Under the pieces are notes generated by a model that made no database searches, was not told where the DNA came from, and was given only the letters and a program-made list of their open reading frames with translations. Of a stretch of DNA of 10,752 nt, positions 6,654-10,752 are shown piece by piece. Source of the DNA: Verrucomicrobiia bacterium (GTDB lineage Bacteria; Verrucomicrobiota; Verrucomicrobiia; Limisphaerales; JAUIHU01); NCBI GenBank assembly GCA_030432175.1, contig JAUIHU010000091.1:1-10752 (forward strand). The letters are read 5' to 3'. The stretch's first letter is position 1. Every line of letters begins with the position of its first letter. A program made the translations under genes and the position numbers.

Positions 6654-9248
6654 ATGCCGAATAAGAATCTGCCTATTTGGGCGCTGGCCAATGAGATACT
6701 GAGTACTTTGGCGGCAGAATCCAGGATCGCTTTGATGGCTCCTACCGGCAGTGGGAAAACAACTCAAGTCCCACAAATGCTTGCTTGCCCGGAAAGTCCA
6801 TGCGCCGACGGGAAAATATTCATTCTTGAGCCCAGACGTGTAGCCGCCAGAAATGTTGCACTTCGTGTCGCCTTGGAGATGGATACAACTCCCGGAAAGC
6901 TTGTTGGTTATCAAGTTCGATTCGACGATCAAACCTCGTCTGATTCAAAAATAATCTTCATGACCGAAGGTTTATTTCTGAGAAGAATTGCAGCGAATCC
7001 TGACCTGAAAGGTGTTTCATGTGTCATTTTTGATGAATTTCACGAAAGAAATATCGGCAGTGACACGGCTTTGGCATTAATCAAACGCCTTCAGGAAAAT
7101 GAACGGCCTGACCTCAAAACGGTGATCATGTCAGCAACGTTAGAAGCTGAACGTGTAGCTGATTATCTGGGTAAGATTAAATGTTTGAAATCGGAAGGGC
7201 GTCAATACCCGGTAGATATTCATTATCTGGACTATATGAACCAGAGCTCATTCCCTCCCGAAATAGCGGCTGAAACAGCGCTACAAATCAGCGAACAGAA
7301 CGATCCGGGAGATATTCTGATTTTCATGCCAGGCAAAGGAGAGATTCAGCAAACTTTGCGAGAGCTTAAAAACCGCAAATTTAAAGAGCCCGTCAACTTG
7401 GTCCCACTTCATGGCGAACTACCTGCGGCCGAACAGGATCAAGCTTTTCAATCTTCTGAAACAAGGAAAATAGTCGTCTCAACAAATGTCGCTGAAACAT
7501 CTGTAACCATAGAAGGTATCACACATGTGATTGATTCAGGCCTGGCAAGAGTCGCAAGATATTGTCCAGAAAAAGGGATCAACATTCTTGAACTCCAACC
7601 CATCAGCCGGGCCTCAGCAGATCAACGCGCAGGCAGGGCAGGAAGGACTGGACCGGGAACCTGTCACAGACTGTGGACCGAAAGCTCTCATCTCAACCGC
7701 CCCGCCAAGACGATTCCAGAAATTCTTAGAGCGGACTTCAGTGATACATTACTGCTACTCAAAAACTTGGATATTCATGATATTTCTAAACTAGAATGGC
7801 TCGACTCTCCATCTGAGGAGGCGTTTCAGCGATCCAGGCAATTGCTGATAGACCTTGGAGCCCTTGATTTATCAGAAGAAATCATCACCGAGAAAGGGAA
7901 GCTCATGCAAAAACTTCCAGTTTCTCCAAGACTAGGCAGAATTTTGGTAGAAGCGTCTCGAAGCTCATGTTTCATTCAAGCAGTTCTTTGTGTAGCTTTA
8001 ATCAGTGACAGAGAAATCCTTTTGCCATTGAAGAAAGGAAAAGGAGTTTCGGATATCATTAAACGTAGAAAATCCCTGGTCGAATTCGAATCCACTGATT
8101 TTCTTCTTGCTATTCGCGCCTTTGAGTTAGCTGCAAGGAATCGCTTTGCAGTTGAGATTTGCAGGCAATATGGAATTCATGCTCAAGCAGCGAGAACCAC
8201 TCATCAAGCCTTTCTAAAACTGGTTGAAACCTGCATATCAATAGGTCTGGTTAAGAAAAATGAGGTGGATATCAACAATGTCTTTCAAATTCCAGAACCC
8301 ACTTTAACAGAACTACGAAGGATTCTCTTTTTAGGATTTCCTGACTATCTGGCAAAAAGATTGGACCGAGGGACCCTGAGGTGCGAACTATCGAATGGTG
8401 AAAAAGGAGAAATCGCCCAAGACTCAATCGTTCATGATGCCCCACTCTTATTTACCGCTGTGTTAAAACAACCCGGAGGCACAGGCCTTCCCCTGATGAG
8501 CGTTAATACGCAAGTGGATCCTGCCTGGCTTGAAGAAGACCACTCTTCCCTGATCACTCGTTCCACTGAATGTGAGTATGTAACAGGAGTCAAACGGGTA
8601 GAATCTTTCAGCGCCGTACGATATCGCGAATTAGTAATCGAGAAATCCAGAACCAGCTTGATAGACCCAACCAAGTCAGCAAGAAGCTTGGCGCAGGCAG
8701 CCCTTGATAAAAAATACAACTTGCCAGAATGGAATCACCAAGTTGAACAGCGAATCGCCCGTTACAACCTTGTAGCCTTGTCGGTCCCGGATCTTGAAAT
8801 GTCGGTTATTGATGTTGAGGCCAAAATCAAGATTCTGGAATTCGCTTTTCATGGATTGACCTTGGCCAAGGAAGCTCAAAAGATTCAGATTGTCCCATTC
8901 CTGATGAAGTGGATATCTAGTGAAAAGTGGGAATGGATTGAAGAGTTGGCTCCAGCTCGAATGCGTCTTTTTGATCAAAAAGCCGTTAAACTGAGTTATT
9001 TTGATCCGCTGGAGTCAAAAAGTAACCAGATGCCCCCACCTATTATTCAAATTCCGATATTAGATTGCTTTAATTTAGAGGCGAATCCAACTGTTCTGGA
9101 TGGGAAGATAATGGTTATGATGAGACTGCTAGCTCCTGATGGAAAAAAAATTGCCGACACACAGGATTGGAAATCATTCAAAATCAAAGAGTATCCAATG
9201 AAGAGAGGCGCGCTAAGGAACAAATATCCTGGAAAGTTCTGGCCTTAG
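6654..9248 (+). CDS. hrpB: ATP-dependent DEAH-box helicase, HrpB family
   Basis: The protein has 864 residues from the ATG at 6654, slightly longer than typical HrpB (about 800-850). The helicase core is complete: motif I APTGSGKTTQ at 29-38 with Lys35, motif Ia EPRRVAARN, motif II DEFH at 127-130 (the DEFH variant typical of HrpB), motif III SAT at 160-162, motif V VSTNVAETSVTIEG, and motif VI QRAGRAGRTG at 324-333. The later FLGFPDYLAKR block and the ending LRNKYPGKFWP match the HrpB C-terminal domain. HrpB proteins are cytoplasmic NTPases presumed to act on RNA; their precise role is poorly defined. A TTG at 6597 in frame would add 19 residues, but it lies at the base of the hairpin and the added residues are not family-like, so ATG 6654 is preferred. 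No Shine-Dalgarno sequence is visible, only an A-rich GCAAAAAACAAT leader. Location beside a secretion cluster is probably incidental. Confidence 0.93.
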   Translation: MPNKNLPIWALANEILSTLAAESRIALMAPTGSGKTTQVPQMLACPESPCADGKIFILEPRRVAARNVALRVALEMDTTPGKLVGYQVRFDDQTSSDSKIIFMTEGLFLRRIAANPDLKGVSCVIFDEFHERNIGSDTALALIKRLQENERPDLKTVIMSATLEAERVADYLGKIKCLKSEGRQYPVDIHYLDYMNQSSFPPEIAAETALQISEQNDPGDILIFMPGKGEIQQTLRELKNRKFKEPVNLVPLHGELPAAEQDQAFQSSETRKIVVSTNVAETSVTIEGITHVIDSGLARVARYCPEKGINILELQPISRASADQRAGRAGRTGPGTCHRLWTESSHLNRPAKTIPEILRADFSDTLLLLKNLDIHDISKLEWLDSPSEEAFQRSRQLLIDLGALDLSEEIITEKGKLMQKLPVSPRLGRILVEASRSSCFIQAVLCVALISDREILLPLKKGKGVSDIIKRRKSLVEFESTDFLLAIRAFELAARNRFAVEICRQYGIHAQAARTTHQAFLKLVETCISIGLVKKNEVDINNVFQIPEPTLTELRRILFLGFPDYLAKRLDRGTLRCELSNGEKGEIAQDSIVHDAPLLFTAVLKQPGGTGLPLMSVNTQVDPAWLEEDHSSLITRSTECEYVTGVKRVESFSAVRYRELVIEKSRTSLIDPTKSARSLAQAALDKKYNLPEWNHQVEQRIARYNLVALSVPDLEMSVIDVEAKIKILEFAFHGLTLAKEAQKIQIVPFLMKWISSEKWEWIEELAPARMRLFDQKAVKLSYFDPLESKSNQMPPPIIQIPILDCFNLEANPTVLDGKIMVMMRLLAPDGKKIADTQDWKSFKIKEYPMKRGALRNKYPGKFWP

Positions 9249-9280
9249 AAAAACTTGATAACCATTGAATTAGGAAAGGA

Positions 9281-9379
9281 GGAGTGGCCCGGGATCGAGT
9301 TTTGGAGGAGATTCACGGGAAGCTTTAAGTTCTCTGCCTGAGAACATTAAATTTATCCCGAGATATCCCGAACCACTCC
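9281..9379. repeat. Large imperfect inverted repeat between convergent genes
   Basis: GGAGTGGCCCGGGAT at 9281-9295 is the inverted copy of ATCCCGAACCACTCC at 9365-9379, with 13 of 15 positions complementary and both mismatches adjacent. The arms enclose 69 bases that contain a second hairpin at 9324-9351. The element fills most of the 190-base gap between the helicase and glycosyltransferase stop codons. It could be a two-way transcription barrier, a structured RNA or the remnant of a small mobile repeat; the sequence alone does not decide. No other gene is apparent in 9249-9438. Confidence 0.55.
9324..9351. terminator. Nested hairpin, possible bidirectional terminator
   Basis: TTTAAGTTCTC at 9324-9334 pairs with GAGAACATTAAA at 9340-9351 around the loop TGCCT, giving 11 pairs with one bulged A at 9346. 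T- and A-rich flanks are present on both strands, although neither side has a long uninterrupted T run. The position between two convergent stops suits a shared terminator. Confidence 0.35.
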
Positions 9380-9387
9380 AAAGTGGT
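9372..9387. terminator. Small hairpin next to the right arm, weak terminator candidate
   Basis: ACCACT at 9372-9377 pairs perfectly with AGTGGT at 9382-9387 across a four-base loop CCAA. Rightward, it is followed by ATTTCACTTCT. It overlaps the right arm of the larger inverted repeat, so the two folds exclude each other. The stem is short, and termination activity is only a possibility. Confidence 0.3.
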
Positions 9388-9438
9388 ATTTCACTTCTAA
9401 CCTAAGATAAATAAATTTTAAAGCATTTATTAAGCCAT

Positions 9439-10578
9439 TTATTGTAACTTACCCATAAACTTTTTGTACAAATGACACGTTCTCTGGGCCATTAATCTTG
9501 GTGAGAACTCGGTTTCAGCTCTGATCCTGGCTGAATCTCCGAGCTTCTGGCGTAACTTTGAATCATTCAGCAATAGGTTGATAGCATCTGAAATCGCTTT
9601 GTCATCCCTTGGAGCAACGGTAAGCCCCGTTTTGTTATTAACAGAAACGAAGGGTACTCCCGAATCAAGATTGGTATTAATTATCGGTTTTCCGAAAGAC
9701 ATCGCCTCGAGTTGGACCAAGCCGAAAGCCTCCGATCTTTCGACTGATGACATCAAGAAAATATCACAAGCTTTGTAGGCTGCAGCCATGATTTCGTCAC
9801 TGACGTCACCCAGAAAAAATACACGATCCTCAACTCCTGCTTTTCGGCTTTCTTCTTTTAAATGATCCAGAAGTGGACCTTGCCCAACCAATAACAGGTT
9901 AGCTTTAGTTTCTGCAATAGCGCGAATAGCGTATTCAAAACCCTTATAATAAATGAGTCTCCCAACTCCCAGAACCAGGGGAGAACCGTACTTTTCTCGT
10001 AATTCCTGGGCAGCCTGTCCTGATTCATTAAACTTGGCGACATCCAAGTTCAAAGGATTACCTAAGGGAATAATTTCAGTTTTGTGCAGGAAACGTTTTA
10101 AAACCGGTGATGACTTTGCGTACTGAGGAGAAGTGGCGATAATGGCTGAACATCGCTTTAACGTCAGGTTTAAAATGGGAGCATAAAAAACTGCCAATTT
10201 TTTTTGCCTGACGATATCGCTATGATAAGTGACAAAAGAAGGGCCCTTGAATCTTGAGTTTAAGAATGCCAAAGATGCGCCTGGATTAGGATGGTGCAGA
10301 TGAAGGACATCCTTGTGCGAACTTCTAATTAGCGCAGATAATCCGATACAGATTGGCGCTCCTGAAACATCAAATGTTCTTGAAAACCGAACAACCCGAA
10401 CTCCGTTTATATTAGTTTCTGAACGTTCCTTGCGATCATTTGCAACAAATACTGTGGGTTCAACGTTAAATTCTATGGATTCTTCACAGAGTGATTTAAG
10501 GTGAGTCTCCATTCCACCACGATAAGGTGGGTAAAACTTGCCCAGGTGCAGAACTTTGATCGCAGACTTTGTTGGCAT
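9439..10578 (-). CDS. Glycosyltransferase family 4 (GT-B fold)
   Basis: The 379-residue product is a complete retaining glycosyltransferase of the GT4 type. The N-terminal half begins KVLHLGKFYPPYRGGMETH, with the usual GGxE loop at 21-24, and has TYHSD at 117-121. The C-terminal half has GVGRLIYYKG at 204-213, the strand LLLVGQGP at 228-235, and the EX7E motif, Glu283 and Glu291, within SEAFGLVQLE, which binds the nucleotide-sugar donor. There is no membrane segment, so it is cytosolic or peripheral. Such enzymes add sugars, often mannose, during lipopolysaccharide, capsule or glycolipid assembly; donor and acceptor cannot be read from sequence. An in-frame TGA three codons upstream sets the ATG at 10578 as the first start. 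No Shine-Dalgarno sequence is visible. It lies about 100 bases downstream of a 5S rRNA gene on the same strand, so readthrough from the rRNA operon is conceivable. Confidence 0.93.
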   Translation of the reverse strand: MPTKSAIKVLHLGKFYPPYRGGMETHLKSLCEESIEFNVEPTVFVANDRKERSETNINGVRVVRFSRTFDVSGAPICIGLSALIRSSHKDVLHLHHPNPGASLAFLNSRFKGPSFVTYHSDIVRQKKLAVFYAPILNLTLKRCSAIIATSPQYAKSSPVLKRFLHKTEIIPLGNPLNLDVAKFNESGQAAQELREKYGSPLVLGVGRLIYYKGFEYAIRAIAETKANLLLVGQGPLLDHLKEESRKAGVEDRVFFLGDVSDEIMAAAYKACDIFLMSSVERSEAFGLVQLEAMSFGKPIINTNLDSGVPFVSVNNKTGLTVAPRDDKAISDAINLLLNDSKLRQKLGDSARIRAETEFSPRLMAQRTCHLYKKFMGKLQ

Positions 10579-10660
10579 ATGGATTCAAAACAGAAAGCAT
10601 CGGAATAAAAGGAGCAAGAAACAAGGAATAAATGAGAGCAAGGTGGGAGAGAGTGAGGGG

Positions 10661-10680
10661 AGGGTATAAAAAAGGAAAAA
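10661..10680 (-). terminator. T-rich tract following the 5S rRNA, probable rRNA operon terminator
   Basis: On the minus strand the 5S 3' end (GCCGCCACC) runs directly into two runs of T separated by CC. The closing helix of 5S rRNA, whose 5' strand lies outside the window, would supply a GC-rich stem right before this tract. That gives the layout of an intrinsic terminator. The other half of the stem cannot be seen, so this remains partly inferred. Confidence 0.45.
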
Positions 10681-10752
10681 AGGTGGCGGCAACCTACTCT
10701 CACGAGTCGCGAGGACTCACTACCATCGGCAATGCAGAGTTTGACGTCCGAG
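10681..10752 (-). rRNA. rrf: 5S ribosomal RNA, 3' part, cut by the window edge
   Basis: Read on the minus strand, the last 72 bases contain the conserved 5S order: GCCGATGGTAGTGAGTCCTC, then GAGAGTAGGT, then the 3' strand of the closing helix GCCGCCACC. The same landmarks occur in other bacterial 5S genes at this spacing. About 40-45 bases of the 5' end lie beyond the window. The orientation implies 16S and 23S genes further to the right, transcribed toward the glycosyltransferase. The exact 3' end, between 10681 and 10683, is uncertain by a base or two. Confidence 0.92.

Noticed and set aside
9284..9328. Short GTG reading frame of 14 codons after an AAAGGAGG sequence
   Set aside because: The purine-rich sequence abuts the GTG with almost no spacing, the frame is very short and it lies in the inverted repeat.
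1..10752. CRISPR array, tRNA, transposase or phage genes
   Set aside because: No regularly spaced repeats, tRNA-like cloverleaf or transposase/integrase motif was seen on either strand.

Overview
The window looks like chromosomal DNA of a Gram-negative bacterium, most likely of the Verrucomicrobiota or a related PVC lineage. Direct evidence for an outer membrane is the start of kdsB (CMP-Kdo synthesis for lipopolysaccharide) and a complete secretin. The verrucomicrobial assignment rests mainly on the second gene of the secretion cluster. It has a cytoplasmic GspL/PilM-like part with a conserved block at residues 89-100, one membrane segment and a periplasmic PilN-like part, and it resembles proteins I associate with verrucomicrobial type II secretion loci. 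The lineage call is recognition from memory, not a search. Base composition is moderate and even across the genes, and no insertion sequence, phage gene, tRNA or CRISPR array is visible.

Layout, left to right. Positions 1-96 (minus strand) hold the first 32 codons of kdsB, cut by the window edge. Positions 97-300 are a divergent promoter region with a perfect 12-bp palindrome, a candidate promoter and a GC-rich hairpin. Positions 301-6545 (plus strand) are a compact four-gene secretion cluster: the GspE/PilB-type ATPase, a GspL/PilN-like and a GspM/PilO-like inner-membrane platform protein, and the GspD-type secretin. A 13-bp hairpin at 6599-6627 closes the cluster. Positions 6654-9248 (plus) encode an HrpB-type DEAH-box helicase. 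The convergent gap 9249-9438 contains a large imperfect inverted repeat with smaller nested hairpins. Positions 9439-10578 (minus) encode a GT4-family glycosyltransferase. A strongly purine-biased spacer follows, and the 3' part of a 5S rRNA gene (minus strand) runs off the right edge, so an rRNA operon should lie to the right.

How the genes fit together. The four secretion genes would supply the cytoplasmic motor, the two membrane proteins that link it to the periplasm, and the outer-membrane pore. The cluster is bounded on both sides by unrelated genes and holds no gspF, gspC, pseudopilin or prepilin peptidase gene, so these must be elsewhere. KdsB and the glycosyltransferase suggest a cell-envelope neighbourhood, but nothing shows that they work with the secretion genes. 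I found no clearly novel biological system. The most interesting leads are the split secretion locus, the unusual GspL-like protein, the palindrome in the divergent promoter region, and a short motif shared by the two intergenic regions that flank the plus-strand block.
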